Below are positions 43,608-53,657 of a stretch of 64,000 bases of DNA, piece after piece. This DNA comes from Syntrophobacter fumaroxidans MPOB. GTDB taxonomy: Bacteria; Desulfobacterota; Syntrophobacteria; Syntrophobacterales; Syntrophobacteraceae. Below the pieces are notes generated by a model, which saw only the letters and a program-made list of their open reading frames with translations, had not been told where the DNA came from and made no database searches. Every line of letters starts with the position of its first letter. Positions within the stretch are counted from its first letter, which is position 1. The stretch covers positions 620,001 through 684,000 of the forward strand of contig NC_008554.1 of assembly GCF_000014965.1 (NCBI RefSeq), read 5' to 3'. Position numbers and translations under genes: made by a program.

Positions 43608-45037
43608 GATGCACCTGCATGCTTTTGCGCCAGGGCGGTGCAAAGTCCGTGCGGCAGTCCGTCGAAACTCCCGTTGCTCATGCACACGACAAGATCTCCC
43701 GAAGCGCAGTGGTCGACCAGAAAGCCGATGAGATCTTCTGCCGATGCAAAGCCGTGACACTCCTTTCCCCGTTCGGCGATATCGGCAACCAGTTTCTGGA
43801 CATCCAGCCGTTCTTCTCGTGGAATGGCGTCCATGCCGGGGGGATGCTTGATGCAGATGCAGAAAGCATCGTCGAAAGCAGTCGTGTAGGCCTGTTGGAA
43901 TACGCTGCGCCGGCTCGAGTTGGTCCTCGGTTCGAAGGCGCAGAAAATGCGCCTTCGGGGATAGAAGTCCTTCAATGCCTGAATGGTTTCCCGGACTGCC
44001 GTGGGGTGATGGGCGAAGTCGTCCATGACCAGAATCCCGCCGATTTCACCCAGGATGTCCTGGCGCCGTTTCACGCCTTCGAAAGTCAGCAACCCGTCCT
44101 GCACCGCGTTCCTGTCGAGACCCGCAAGCGAGGCCGCGGCCATCACGGCCATGGAATTGCTCACATTGTGCCTGCCCGGCATGCGCGTCAGTATCGACTC
44201 CGTTCCCCGCGACAGGGGATTCTCATAAGTGAATCGAATCCGTCCGTCGGTGTGAATCATATCGACAATACGCCAATCGGCAGTCCGGGACCACCCGTAG
44301 GTGGTTACGCGGCCGCGGGATTCTTTTGCCAGGGCCAGGCAGTTCGCGTCGTCGGCGTTGAGGATCAGGTGGCCGTCGGGTTGGATGAGTCGCGCGAAAG
44401 AGCGAAAGGCGCGGCGGACAGCCTCGAAATCCGTGAAGATGTCCGCGTGATCGAACTCGACACTGGTCACAATGCCGATCCAGGGTGAGTAATGCAGGAA
44501 TTTCGGTCCCTTGTCGAAAAACGCCGTGTCGTACTCGTCGCCTTCAATGACCATGAAAGGGCCGCGGCCGATACGGTAGCTGCTGTTCCAGTTCTTTATG
44601 AACGCTCCCACAAAAACGCTCGGATCCAGCCCGCCCCGGGACAGCACCCAGGACAGCAGGGAAGAAGTGGTGCTCTTCCCGTGCGTGCCGGCAACGACCA
44701 TGCTCTTGTGGGCGCACAGGAAGAATTCCGCTATGGCCTGAGGCATCGAAAGGTACGGCAGACCATGGCTCAGCACGTACTCGGCTTCCGGGTTGGTTCT
44801 CCGGATGGCGTTGCCGATGATGACGAGATCCGGCGCGCACTTCTCCGGATTGGCGGCGTCGTATCCCTGGCAGACCGGTATCCCGAGCGTTTCCAGGTGA
44901 GTGCTCATGGGGGGATAGAGGTTCAGATCGGACCCCGTGACGTTGAAGCCTTTTTCCGTCAGCATTGTCGCCAGGGTGCCCATGGCGATTCCGCCAATGC
45001 CGAGCAGATAGATGGTCTTAGAATTCTTGCGTCGCAT
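43604..45037 (-). CDS. mpl: UDP-N-acetylmuramate:L-alanyl-gamma-D-glutamyl-meso-diaminopimelate ligase
   Basis: A 477-residue Mur-ligase family protein. The start at 45037 overlaps the preceding gene by 20 bases. It has the N-terminal UDP-binding IYLLGIGGIAMGTLA, the ATP loop VVAGTHGKSTTSSLLSWVL, MVIEGDEYDTAFFDK and the MDDFAHHPTAV motif. The presence of GDEYD and DDFAHHPTA, and its overall length, distinguish Mpl from MurC. Mpl joins the recovered tripeptide L-Ala-gamma-D-Glu-mDap to UDP-MurNAc, a peptidoglycan-recycling step in the cytoplasm. It sits in a leftward run with a serine hydrolase, ldcA and coaX. Confidence 0.9.
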   Translation of the reverse strand: MRRKNSKTIYLLGIGGIAMGTLATMLTEKGFNVTGSDLNLYPPMSTHLETLGIPVCQGYDAANPEKCAPDLVIIGNAIRRTNPEAEYVLSHGLPYLSMPQAIAEFFLCAHKSMVVAGTHGKSTTSSLLSWVLSRGGLDPSVFVGAFIKNWNSSYRIGRGPFMVIEGDEYDTAFFDKGPKFLHYSPWIGIVTSVEFDHADIFTDFEAVRRAFRSFARLIQPDGHLILNADDANCLALAKESRGRVTTYGWSRTADWRIVDMIHTDGRIRFTYENPLSRGTESILTRMPGRHNVSNSMAVMAAASLAGLDRNAVQDGLLTFEGVKRRQDILGEIGGILVMDDFAHHPTAVRETIQALKDFYPRRRIFCAFEPRTNSSRRSVFQQAYTTAFDDAFCICIKHPPGMDAIPREERLDVQKLVADIAERGKECHGFASAEDLIGFLVDHCASGDLVVCMSNGSFDGLPHGLCTALAQKHAGAS

Positions 45038-46145
45038 GCAGCAATTCCATTGTGAGATCATGTGCCAGAGGTCGAAACGCCTTGAGTTTCTCATTGCACC
45101 GGGTCGGATAGATCCGATTGGTGAGGAGGATGATGATCACGGACCTTTCGAGGTCCATCCAGGCGGATGTGCCGGAGAAGCCGAGGTGCCCAACGCTACG
45201 GGGTGAGAAGAAGCGGCCCGCGCTCGAATTCGAAGCGCTGGGCGTATCGAATCCCAGTGCCCAGGTGCTGTCCGCAACGATGCCCTGCCTGCTCCAGAAT
45301 TCCGTCAGGATGTCGGAGGACCAGGCAGGCTCCCCGGAGTCCCCCCGGGCAATATCCAAAAAGCGGGAAAGAAGGGTGAAAATGCCGCGCGCGGTCCCGA
45401 ACAGGCCGGCGTGCCCGGCGACACCTCCAAGACAGTAGCAGTTCTCGTCATGTACCTCTCCGACCAGCAGACGCTTTCGCCATGGGCAATGTTCCGTTGC
45501 CGCAAAAGACAGCCCGTCGGCAGGTGAAAGAGACGGGATGATTTCCGGACCGGTGGGGACCTCCATGGAACGGAAGTGCAGCGAATCGATCCGGAAGGGA
45601 TCGAAAACCATTTTGCGGGCAACCTGGTCGAGCCTGCCGTCGAATAGCTTCTCGAGAATCATGCCCAGGAGGAGGAAGCCGAGATCACTGTAACACGCGA
45701 CCGTCCCGGGAGGAGCGGCGAGAGGGGTGCGGAGGATGGCGTCGAGCAGCGCGGGCCGTCTGCTCGGGGGCGGCAGTGAGATCAGGTCGCGGTAAAAGGG
45801 ATGATAGGCGGGGAGCCCCGAGCAATGGTTCAAAAGGTGCCGGATGGAGATGTCCCGTTTGTCCGCCGGCAACACATCGGGCGCAAAAAACGCATCCAGG
45901 GTGTGGTCGAGTCGGAGCGCGCCCCTGCTCGCCGCGCAAACGGCCAGTGGGGTGGTGACGAGAATCTTGGTCAGTGAGGCGAGGTCGAAGCGGGTTTCCG
46001 TCGAAATCGGCGATCCTCCGGAAAGGGTGTGACCCCACTGACGTTCGAAGAGGATTGTCCCGCGGGCCGCCGCAAGGAGGCTCGCTCCCGAGAAGATGCC
46101 TTCCCGCAGACCATCCTCAAAGAGTTGTTCGATTTGCGCAATCAA
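45018..46145 (-). CDS. Serine hydrolase, beta-lactamase class C-like
   Basis: A 375-residue protein of the class C beta-lactamase / D-Ala-D-Ala carboxypeptidase fold. The SxxK motif is in DLASLTKILVTT (Ser about 53) and the YxN-like motif is CYSDLGF (Tyr-Ser-Asp). No signal peptide is evident, so it is probably cytoplasmic or non-classically exported. Such enzymes hydrolyse amide or ester bonds of wall peptides, beta-lactams or small esters. It sits between ldcA (4-base gap) and mpl (20-base overlap), consistent with a role in muropeptide processing. Confidence 0.82.
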   Translation of the reverse strand: MIAQIEQLFEDGLREGIFSGASLLAAARGTILFERQWGHTLSGGSPISTETRFDLASLTKILVTTPLAVCAASRGALRLDHTLDAFFAPDVLPADKRDISIRHLLNHCSGLPAYHPFYRDLISLPPPSRRPALLDAILRTPLAAPPGTVACYSDLGFLLLGMILEKLFDGRLDQVARKMVFDPFRIDSLHFRSMEVPTGPEIIPSLSPADGLSFAATEHCPWRKRLLVGEVHDENCYCLGGVAGHAGLFGTARGIFTLLSRFLDIARGDSGEPAWSSDILTEFWSRQGIVADSTWALGFDTPSASNSSAGRFFSPRSVGHLGFSGTSAWMDLERSVIIILLTNRIYPTRCNEKLKAFRPLAHDLTMELLHATQEF

Positions 46146-46149
46146 GGCT

Positions 46150-47043
46150 CTATCCGCAAAAAGGACTCTGAACCGCTCTGAGACTTCCCTCGTACGTGTT
46201 CAACGAAAACTCCACGTTGAGCGGGATCGCTTCATTCACCGAACCATGGCCGAACGGAAGGTCCGCAACGACCGGGAAAGAATAGTCTCGCACCTGCTCG
46301 AGGATCATCTCGTGGATGAGCGCGCGGTCCCCGCACTCGTGAAACTCCCCGAGCAAAAGGGCGGCGAGGCGTTCCAGCCTGCCGGACAACTTCAGTTGGG
46401 TAAAGAGCCGGTCCAGTCGATACGGGGCCTCTCCGCGGTCTTCCACGAGGAGCATGACCTTCTCCAGCTCCGGAAGAAACGGCGTGGACACAAGGTGTAC
46501 CAGGCAGGTCAGGTTTCCGCCCAGGACCTTTCCGACGGCGGTGCCCTCCCGGAGTACCTGACCGGATGTAAATCGCCACGAGCATTCCGTTTCTCCCGCA
46601 AGCACCCTGCGGGTGTATTCCCACTGCGATTCAAACTGTCCGATCCCGGTAAGATTGGGGCCGAGGAAAGTGATCCATCCCATTTGAGAAGCAAAAGCAA
46701 GATGAAGGAATGTAATGTCACTGTGGCCCAGAAAGAGCTTGCGGTGATCGCGCAGGGAGGAAAACGGCAGCCGGGAAAGCAGCCTGCCGCTTCCGTAGCC
46801 GCCCCGGATGCACACCACGGCTGAAATCTCGGGGTTGGCGAGCAATTGCATCAGATCTTCGGCGCGCTCGGCGTCCGTTCCGGCAAGGTAGTGGTTCCGC
46901 TTGAATATGTGTCTGCCGGGTACGGGTCGGTAACCGTCGGCTTCAAGGACTGCCGTGCCCCGCTCGAAAGCTTCCCGATCGAATGGGCTCGATGGTGCCG
47001 CAAGACCGATACGATCGCCGGGTTTGAGAGGGCGCAGCTTCAT
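46150..47043 (-). CDS. ldcA: LD-carboxypeptidase, S66 family
   Basis: A 297-residue protein with IGLAAPSSPFDREAFERG at the start, VVCIRGGYGSGRLL and the catalytic-serine motif LFLGHSDITFLHLAF; a later LLVEDRGEAPYRLDR and ADLPFGHG supply the Glu and His of the S66 triad. LdcA removes the terminal D-Ala from tetrapeptides in the cytoplasm, providing tripeptides for Mpl. The start overlaps the coaX stop (ATGA), and the serine hydrolase follows after 4 bases, so the run is one transcript. Confidence 0.9.
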   Translation of the reverse strand: MKLRPLKPGDRIGLAAPSSPFDREAFERGTAVLEADGYRPVPGRHIFKRNHYLAGTDAERAEDLMQLLANPEISAVVCIRGGYGSGRLLSRLPFSSLRDHRKLFLGHSDITFLHLAFASQMGWITFLGPNLTGIGQFESQWEYTRRVLAGETECSWRFTSGQVLREGTAVGKVLGGNLTCLVHLVSTPFLPELEKVMLLVEDRGEAPYRLDRLFTQLKLSGRLERLAALLLGEFHECGDRALIHEMILEQVRDYSFPVVADLPFGHGSVNEAIPLNVEFSLNTYEGSLRAVQSPFCG

Positions 47044-47816
47044 GGATTCTTCTTGTTCCGTTCGAAGATGATCCGAAGCCCCTTGAGCGTCAGATAATCA
47101 TCCACGTCGTCTATGAGTGAGCATTCACTGGCGATCAGCGCAGCCAGCCCGCCTGTGGCGACGACTTTCAGATTGGTCCCGATTTCATTTCGCATCCGGG
47201 TGATGATGCCTTCCACGAGACCTGCGTAGCCGTAGACAATGCCCGCATTCATGGACGCAATGGTGTTCTTGGCCAGTACCGAAGGCGGCCTGGCGAAAAT
47301 TTCGACCCTTGGCAGCTTCGAAGTCTTGAAGAAGAGCGCTTCACAGGAAATCATGATCCCGGGACTGATCACTCCGCCCATGTATTCGCCCTTGTCCGAG
47401 ATGTAGTCGAAAGTGGTGGCGGTCCCAAAGTCGACCACGATAGTGGCGCACCGGTAGTAGTCATAGGCGGCCACGGCATTGACGATGCGGTCGGCGCCAA
47501 CCTCCTTCGGGTTGTCGTAGAAAATGGGCATGCCCGTGCGGATGCCCGGCCCGACGATGATCGGCTGAATGTTAAAATACTTCCTGCAGAACCGTTCGAT
47601 GGAATTGAGGACCGGTGGAACCACACAGGAGATGATCACGCTGCCGACGTCCGCGACGAAAAAACCGTGAGCGTCGAACAGGCTGCGGATTGCAATGCCG
47701 TACTCATCGACCGTGGTGTTCACCTCGGTTCTGATCCGCCAGTCATGGACCAGCCGCTGTTCGTTGAAAAGGCCGAGCACCGTGTTGGTGTTCCCGATGT
47801 CCATTGCCAGGAGCAT
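47040..47816 (-). CDS. coaX: Type III pantothenate kinase
   Basis: A 258-residue protein with AMDIGNTNTVLGLFN (ATP phosphate loop), GPGIRTGMPIFYDNPKEVGADR, IVVDFGTATTFDYIS and GGVISPGIMIS, all characteristic of CoaX. It phosphorylates pantothenate in coenzyme A synthesis using ATP and a monovalent cation. No biotin-ligase gene is next to it. It leads the ldcA-serine hydrolase-mpl-queH run. Confidence 0.95.
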   Translation of the reverse strand: MLLAMDIGNTNTVLGLFNEQRLVHDWRIRTEVNTTVDEYGIAIRSLFDAHGFFVADVGSVIISCVVPPVLNSIERFCRKYFNIQPIIVGPGIRTGMPIFYDNPKEVGADRIVNAVAAYDYYRCATIVVDFGTATTFDYISDKGEYMGGVISPGIMISCEALFFKTSKLPRVEIFARPPSVLAKNTIASMNAGIVYGYAGLVEGIITRMRNEIGTNLKVVATGGLAALIASECSLIDDVDDYLTLKGLRIIFERNKKNP

Positions 47817-48132
47817 ATCGAATCCCCTTCATAGTGCGACGAATGAGCCGAGCCGCTGGAAAGACTCGAAGTTCGCGCCCGAGCGCCTGCCGTGTACCTC
47901 TTTGGATATTCGCAACGCGCCCGGGGCGGGATCGTCGGCCTTGTTCCGGACGACGTCTGCGGCCGGAACGCGCGTGACCGGTCCGGCGCCGAACGACTGA
48001 ACTGACCGGACGCCCGTGCCGGCCCACCGATCTTCGCGCCTCTCCCCTCGACCGGAAAGAAGGCTCCGGGATGTCCGTTCGTCCCGTGCAGTCGACCGGC
48101 ACATCGATTCGGCTCGCGGGAAGTCCGCCGGC
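47817..48132. other. Non-coding gap of about 316 bases
   Basis: GC-rich, between folP and coaX on the same strand. No gene, hairpin terminator or promoter was recognised. Confidence 0.45.
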
Positions 48133-48993
48133 TTACCCGGCGCTCCGTATCGCGTCACCCATCCGGGCGACCTGCAGGTGAAAACCGACATCGTGCACCC
48201 GCAGAATGTGAACGCCGGACGCAATGGCGACGGCGTTCACCGCCGCGGTCCCGACTTCCCGGTCATCCGGAGACCGCCCCAGAATACTCCCGATGAATCG
48301 TTTCCTTGAAGCTCCTAGCAGAACAGGACGATCCAGGCAACCAAAAGCCGGGAGATTCCGGATCAAAGACAGGTTGTGTTCGACGGTTTTCCCGAAGCCG
48401 ATTCCCGGATCGACGATGATCTGCGAGCGGTCCACGCCGTTTTGGACGGCAAATTGAATGCGGTCCTCCAGAAAGGCGACGATCTCCGAGAGCAGGGACG
48501 CGTAACGTGGTTCCTGCTGCATGTTCTTCGGATTGCCCTGCATGTGCATCAGAATCACCGGTGCGCCCGAATCCGAGGCCACCTTGACCATGTTCTCGTC
48601 AAATCGCATGGCGCTCACATCGTTGATGATGTCCGCTCCTGCTTCGATGGCCCGTTTTGCGACCTCGGCCTTGGTCGTGTCGATGGAAATCGGGACATTT
48701 CCAACGGCTCGGACGGCCTCGATGACGGGCAGCACCCGCTCAAGCTCGGATTCCAGCGGCACGGGATCGGAGAATGGGCGCGTGGATTCACCTCCGATAT
48801 CCAGGATATCCGCGCCGGCGGAAATCAGTGCCGAAGCTTGCTCGACCGCGGAGTCGAATGAAAAGAACTTCCCGGCCTCCGAAAAGGAATCGGGAGTGAC
48901 GTTGAGAATCCCCATCACGAGCGTCCGCCGCCCAAGGGACAGGCAACCGGATTTCAGCCTGAGGATATAATCCTTTCGCTCCGAAATGCTCAT
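48133..48993 (-). CDS. folP: Dihydropteroate synthase
   Basis: A 286-residue protein. The ATG at 48993 follows AAGGTG, and a frame extension to 49227 has no features. Family motifs are clear: MGILNVTPDSFSEAGK, DILDIGGESTRPFSDPV, ISIDTTKAEVAKRAIEAGADIINDVSA and the GASRKRFIG and HDVGFH motifs at the end. The enzyme condenses p-aminobenzoate with the pterin diphosphate in folate synthesis. It lies downstream of ftsH, the usual arrangement, although the intervening gap of 256 bases is long for coupled translation. Confidence 0.95.
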   Translation of the reverse strand: MSISERKDYILRLKSGCLSLGRRTLVMGILNVTPDSFSEAGKFFSFDSAVEQASALISAGADILDIGGESTRPFSDPVPLESELERVLPVIEAVRAVGNVPISIDTTKAEVAKRAIEAGADIINDVSAMRFDENMVKVASDSGAPVILMHMQGNPKNMQQEPRYASLLSEIVAFLEDRIQFAVQNGVDRSQIIVDPGIGFGKTVEHNLSLIRNLPAFGCLDRPVLLGASRKRFIGSILGRSPDDREVGTAAVNAVAIASGVHILRVHDVGFHLQVARMGDAIRSAG

Positions 48994-49249
48994 GAAGCAC
49001 CTTTGTGCGGTAACTTCCGCATGAATCTCCCGGACAGTCCGCGGGGCGGTGCCGATGGAGCCGCCTCCGAACCGCCGGTCCACGGCATGGCTGGTATCGC
49101 GGGGTGTCGCGGCGGAAAGCCTGGAGCAGTGGATGGAAGGGGGGAGGTGCCGGAAGCATCGAGCCGGAGAATGCGCCCGGGTGAAAGGCCGGACAGGTTG
49201 CCGCATCCCGTGGCCCGCGAACGGCACTGCGGTCAGCCTCCCCGTGCCC

Positions 49250-51208
49250 TCAAGTGCCCTGATTCTTCTGCTCGGAGGCGGAAGTGGAATCCGGCGATGC
49301 CGTGCCTCCTTCGGGCTGTTCCGCGACGGCTTCCTGCGTGCCGACGCCGTCTACGGCAATTTCAAGTTCCGGGGGGCGCGGAGGCTCCCTGCGCTTGATC
49401 TCATCGTATAGCCCCGGGTCGACCTCGAGGATGATCCGATCGATGTCCCGCAGGTCGAGGGTTTCCCTTTCGAGCAGCCCCTCGGCGATCTTCTCCAATA
49501 GAGTGAAGCGGTCGCTCAGCATCTGTCGGGCACGAAGGTAGTTTTCATCGACAATCCGGCGGACCTCCTTGTCGATGAAAATGGCGGTCTGCTCGCTGAA
49601 GTCGCGGTGTTGCGCAATATCGCGCCCCAGAAAAACCTGTTCTTCCTGCCTTCCGAAACTGACCGGGCCCATATCCTCGCTCATGCCCCATTCACACACC
49701 ATGCGACGGGCGAGCTGAGTGGCGCGTTTGATGTCGTTGGAGGCGCCCGTGGTCCGCTGGTTGAACGCCAGTTCCTCGGCCACGCGTCCGCCCATCAGGA
49801 TGGCGATGCTGTCCAGCAGGTAGTCCCTCGAATAGGTGTGGCGGTCGTCTTCAGGGAGTTGCTGGGTGAGCCCCAGCGCGCGTCCCCGCGGGATGATGGT
49901 CACCTTGTGGAGCGGATCGGCCCCCGGCAGCAGCCTGGCCACGAGCGCATGCCCGGCTTCGTGATAGGCGGTGTTGCGCTTCTCCTCCTCCGTAAGGATC
50001 ATACTCTTGCGCTCCAGGCCCATCATCACCTTGTCTTTGGCCGATTCGAAATCGGCCATGTCGATGAGATCCTTGTTCTTACGAGCGGCAAGCAGGGCCG
50101 CCTCGTTCACCAGATTCTCGAGGTCGGCCCCCGAAAACCCGGGGGTTCCCTTCGCCAGGACTTTGGGATCGACGTCGGGAGCCAGGGGCTTGGCCCGCAG
50201 ATGGACATGCAGAATGCCTTCTCGTCCGCGGATATCGGGGACGGGCACCACCACCTGCCGGTCGAAGCGGCCCGGTCTGAGCAGAGCCGGGTCCAATACG
50301 TCGGGACGGTTGGTGGCCGCAATGAGAATCACGCCCTCGTTGGACTCGAATCCGTCCATTTCCACCAGCAACTGGTTGAGTGTCTGTTCGCGTTCGTCAT
50401 GTCCTCCACCCAGGCCGGCGCCGCGGTGCCGCCCGACGGCATCGATTTCGTCGATGAATATGATGCACGGGGCGTTCTTCTTGCCCTGCATGAACAGATC
50501 CCGGACCCGGGACGCACCTACCCCGACGAACATCTCCACAAAATCCGAACCGCTGATGGTGAAAAAGGGAACGCCGGCTTCCCCGGCAATGGCTTTTGCA
50601 AGAAGGGTTTTTCCCGTGCCGGGAGCCCCCACCAGGAGGACGCCTTTGGGAATCCTGCCCCCCAGGCGCGTGAACTTACGGGGATCTTTAAGAAATTCAA
50701 CAATCTCCTGCAGTTCTTCCTTGGCTTCGTCAATGCCCGCGACGTCGTTGAACAGGACTTTCTTTGAATTCTCATTGAGCAGCCGGGCCCGGCTCTTGCC
50801 GAAGCTCATGGCTTTTCCGCCGCCCACCTGCATCTGGCGCATGAAGAAAATCAGCATCCCCACCAGCAGGAGCATAGGGAGAAACCAGTTCACCAGGACC
50901 GACACGTACCAGGGGTTTTCCTCCTCGGGCTTGGCCTGGATGTCGACCCCGTGGTCCCTGAGCATCTTGATCATATCCGGGTCTCTGGGAACGTGGGTGC
51001 GGAAGAGCTTGCCGTCATTGTAGGTTCCCAGAATGCGATCGCCCTGGATGGTGACCTTTGCGACTTCCCCTTTCTGAACCGAGGCCATCAGTTGGCTGTA
51101 GGTGGTCTCGATGCTGGAGCTCTGGGGTTTTTGCAGCATGTTGAACAACAAAATCACCATAAGGCTGATGACCAGCCATAGGGCCAGATTTTTATAGAAC
51201 GGACTCAA
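49250..51208 (-). CDS. ftsH: ATP-dependent zinc metalloprotease FtsH
   Basis: A 652-residue protein that appears to begin with TTG at 51206-51208, since AAGGAGG lies 8 bases upstream and no ATG is available before the membrane helix. Two membrane segments (residues ~5-25 and ~105-125) flank a periplasmic domain. The AAA module has [17 protein letters not shown] (~190-206), [15 protein letters not shown] and [20 protein letters not shown]. The peptidase has [10 protein letters not shown] near residue 416. FtsH degrades misassembled membrane proteins and regulatory proteins. The C-terminal tail from about residue 600 is acidic and Pro/Ser-rich. Confidence 0.96.
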   Translation of the reverse strand: MSPFYKNLALWLVISLMVILLFNMLQKPQSSSIETTYSQLMASVQKGEVAKVTIQGDRILGTYNDGKLFRTHVPRDPDMIKMLRDHGVDIQAKPEEENPWYVSVLVNWFLPMLLLVGMLIFFMRQMQVGGGKAMSFGKSRARLLNENSKKVLFNDVAGIDEAKEELQEIVEFLKDPRKFTRLGGRIPKGVLLVGAPGTGKTLLAKAIAGEAGVPFFTISGSDFVEMFVGVGASRVRDLFMQGKKNAPCIIFIDEIDAVGRHRGAGLGGGHDEREQTLNQLLVEMDGFESNEGVILIAATNRPDVLDPALLRPGRFDRQVVVPVPDIRGREGILHVHLRAKPLAPDVDPKVLAKGTPGFSGADLENLVNEAALLAARKNKDLIDMADFESAKDKVMMGLERKSMILTEEEKRNTAYHEAGHALVARLLPGADPLHKVTIIPRGRALGLTQQLPEDDRHTYSRDYLLDSIAILMGGRVAEELAFNQRTTGASNDIKRATQLARRMVCEWGMSEDMGPVSFGRQEEQVFLGRDIAQHRDFSEQTAIFIDKEVRRIVDENYLRARQMLSDRFTLLEKIAEGLLERETLDLRDIDRIILEVDPGLYDEIKRREPPRPPELEIAVDGVGTQEAVAEQPEGGTASPDSTSASEQKNQGT

Positions 51209-51256
51209 CAGCGATGCCTCCTTGAACGGTGTCGATTCCCCGATATCGTTTGTAAC

Positions 51257-51262
51257 ATTATA
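51257..51262 (-). promoter_or_regulatory. Possible -10 box upstream of ftsH
   Basis: TATAAT on the minus strand, about 50 bases before the TTG start of ftsH. No convincing -35 sequence is at the right distance. Confidence 0.35.
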
Positions 51263-51324
51263 TTTTATTCGCTATTGGCCGAGAGAACAAATGGAAAGTC
51301 TCCCACAGACACTCTACGCCGCTT

Positions 51325-52548
51325 CTATAACAGATTCCCGGCCGATGGGGAAGGCGGAATCCTGGTCACAAAGGCCCGGAAGACGACGCCCGTCAATGCG
51401 ATGACCCCGGCCGTGACCAAAAACGCGCTCTTGAATCCCAGGTCGCGGGCCAGTGCGCCCATGCTCACGGCGCTCAGCATCATTCCAAGGTAGATGCAGG
51501 TGCTGTAGCCTCCCATGGCGAGCCCGCGGCTATCATGCGGGACCACCTCGGATATGAGCGCTCCCAGCGCGGTGAACGTCAGACTCATGGTGATCCCGAG
51601 TGCGATCGAAAAGCCGATGAAGTGAAAAATGCCGGTCGAGAATGCGATCCCCGAAACGGCGATCGAGAAGCCGATCAGCCCGAAGACCACAACGGCACCG
51701 CGGTCCTTGACTCGATCGGTAAAGTGGCCGAACGGGATCCGCGCAACCGCGTTGAAAAGCGACTGCGAGGCAAAAATGAGGCCGATGCTCGCCACCGATA
51801 TGCCCTGTTCCGCGGCATGCAGGGGAACAAAAGTCACGAACATCCCCAGGCCGAAACACCCCCCGAGGGTCCCCATCCAGCAGCCGAGGAGAGGACGATT
51901 GGTGAGGAACGTCCCCGCGACGGCCATGCTGTCGAGCTTTCGGGAAGAGTGGGCGGCGGTGCGGGGTGTCCGGGGCAGCAACACCAGGACAAGGCAGAAC
52001 ATCAGGAATCCGAAACCTCCCGAAATCGCGAACACGGCCGGGTAACCCGTGACCTCCGCGAGGGCTCCGCCCAATGCGGGTCCCAGGCTCATGCCTCCGT
52101 ACAGTGCCATGGTGTAGTAACCGTAGGAGCGCCCCAGGTGCGTCGCGGGAGCGAAATCGGCAACGTAGGACATCAACGTCGGGGCAAAAGCGGCCAAGCC
52201 GACCCCGAACAGGAGGTAAACGAGGACCATCTGCATGGGATTTCGACACAGGCAGAGGAGAAAGGAGCTCAGTGACGTCAGTAGAATTCCTCCCAGAATG
52301 AGGGACTTCCTGCCCAGCCGATCCGACACTATTCCCAGTGGAAGTGAAAGAAGCGCGGCCATGAAAAGAAAGGAAGAATTGATCAATCCGACTTCGAACG
52401 CATCCGCGCCCAGGGACAGCGCAAACAGTGGAACCACCGGAACCCGCATGTACGCGCCGACATAACAAAAAAAGCATACGATACAGCACAGGAAAAGAAG
52501 ACGGACAAAGGCCACGGTGGACTTCAACGATGGATCGTCCGGATTCAT
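51325..52548 (-). CDS. MFS transporter
   Basis: A 407-residue protein with twelve predicted membrane helices. The major-facilitator motif A is present after helix 2 (GIVSDRLGRKSLILGG), and a partial repeat lies in the second half (GHFTDRVKDRGAVVVFG). The first loop has VPLFALSLGADAFEVGLINSS. This is the drug/metabolite efflux-like branch of the superfamily. Substrate unknown. It lies upstream of ftsH on the same strand with 116 bases between. Confidence 0.88.
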   Translation of the reverse strand: MNPDDPSLKSTVAFVRLLFLCCIVCFFCYVGAYMRVPVVPLFALSLGADAFEVGLINSSFLFMAALLSLPLGIVSDRLGRKSLILGGILLTSLSSFLLCLCRNPMQMVLVYLLFGVGLAAFAPTLMSYVADFAPATHLGRSYGYYTMALYGGMSLGPALGGALAEVTGYPAVFAISGGFGFLMFCLVLVLLPRTPRTAAHSSRKLDSMAVAGTFLTNRPLLGCWMGTLGGCFGLGMFVTFVPLHAAEQGISVASIGLIFASQSLFNAVARIPFGHFTDRVKDRGAVVVFGLIGFSIAVSGIAFSTGIFHFIGFSIALGITMSLTFTALGALISEVVPHDSRGLAMGGYSTCIYLGMMLSAVSMGALARDLGFKSAFLVTAGVIALTGVVFRAFVTRIPPSPSAGNLL

Positions 52549-53207
52549 GTCGTGTCGTGTCCGATTCGCAAATGTGAGTGTGAAGGATGGTGCCGCCCCG
52601 TCATTCGGGAATTATGGAACACCATACCCGATGAAAACGTCGGCGACCTGCCGGCGAAGGCGAGTGCGGTGGAAGCGGTTTCGCGAGTCGATACCGTGCG
52701 AACAAGCCGGCTGGCTCCATCCAGAATGCCAATTGAGACCGGGGTGCGTTCAAGATCACACAACACCTGCCCGGCGGCAGGTGACGCGGAGGGGACAAAC
52801 CCCGTCCCTGCGGACCGATGTGCCGGTCAGGAGCAGCGACAGTGTTCTCTGTCAACTCTTGAGTCGCGTAGGATGGGATGCGCGGCAGCGCAGCCCACGG
52901 TCCCAAACCCCTTGTCCCTGCCGTCATAGCCAACATACAAGGGGAGGGCTTTATGCCCTCCCGCGCAATGCTGCGGACTTGAACGCAACCTGCTATGAGC
53001 ACTCGAAGACCGGAAAGAAAGGTTATCCCGTCGGATCAACAGGGTTTGCCGCGACTTCGCGCGGAACCCGGCCCGCCCAAACGGCTTCGTTGCTTTTCCG
53101 TATCGGCTGTCTCCTATATGCATCCCTTCAAGGGGTGCATGAACGTCGATCATGGACTCCGGCGCCGGATCGGAGCGCGGATAAATGCAAATCAAAACGT
53201 CGGCGGA
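52549..53207. other. Intergenic region of about 660 bases
   Basis: Mostly taken up by copy B of the modular hairpin repeat (52746-52990). No gene is supported in the rest. Confidence 0.5.
52746..52990 (-). repeat. Dispersed modular hairpin repeat, copy B
   Basis: Read from left to right it carries GCGTTCAAGATCACACAACAC (52746-52766, the reverse complement of copy A's GTGTTGCGTGATCTTGAGC with two or three changes), GGATGGGATGCGCGGCAGCG followed by CAGCCCAC (52872-52900), and GGGGAGGGCTTTATGCCCTC with a CCGCGCAA tail (52941-52967), ending in GAACGCAA. Copy C (5451-5500) matches the last part in reverse. Confidence 0.55.
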
Positions 53208-53657
53208 CTATTGGGTTTGTGCCAGAATCGCCTGATACCCACTGTTCGTCACTTGCCATGTCTTCGGTTTTTCCAGGAACTGCCACGTCTGGCGAATCAT
53301 CTTGCTCTGAAGGCTGGGTTCCCTGGTCAGGTAGAAACGGCAGTTGATGAACACGGTGCCTCGAAGACCGTTGGCTTCGAATGATACGTTCCTGATTTCA
53401 TAGTCCATTATCCTCACTTCCTTGAGAAACGCATCCGCTTCTTTCCAGAACGCTTCCTGGTTCGCGGGATCCACGAAGCCCGATGCGGTCTTGTAGTCCT
53501 GCCACCGGAAAGCGGCATTGTACCCGTCGATGGCGGCGACGAATTGTTCGTGCTGTTTCTCTTCTTTGGTCGCCATGCCGCATGAAGCGGTAATGAGGGC
53601 GGCCAGAACAATAATCAAAATCTTGGCGGCATTGCATCCGGCATGGACCGATCTCAT
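53208..53657 (-). CDS. Hypothetical lipoprotein, 149 residues
   Basis: The leader (residues 1-26) ends in the lipobox TASC. The mature part is alpha+beta: YNAAFRWQDYKTASGFVDPANQEAFWKEADAFLKEVRIMDYEIRN reads as helices followed by strands (SFEANGLRGTVFINCRFYL), with a closing Trp-rich TWQFLEKPKTWQVTNSG. This looks like a small NTF2-like or SnoaL-like domain, but the match is only by pattern. No operon partner. Outer-membrane attachment is inferred. Confidence 0.7.
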   Translation of the reverse strand: MRSVHAGCNAAKILIIVLAALITASCGMATKEEKQHEQFVAAIDGYNAAFRWQDYKTASGFVDPANQEAFWKEADAFLKEVRIMDYEIRNVSFEANGLRGTVFINCRFYLTREPSLQSKMIRQTWQFLEKPKTWQVTNSGYQAILAQTQ

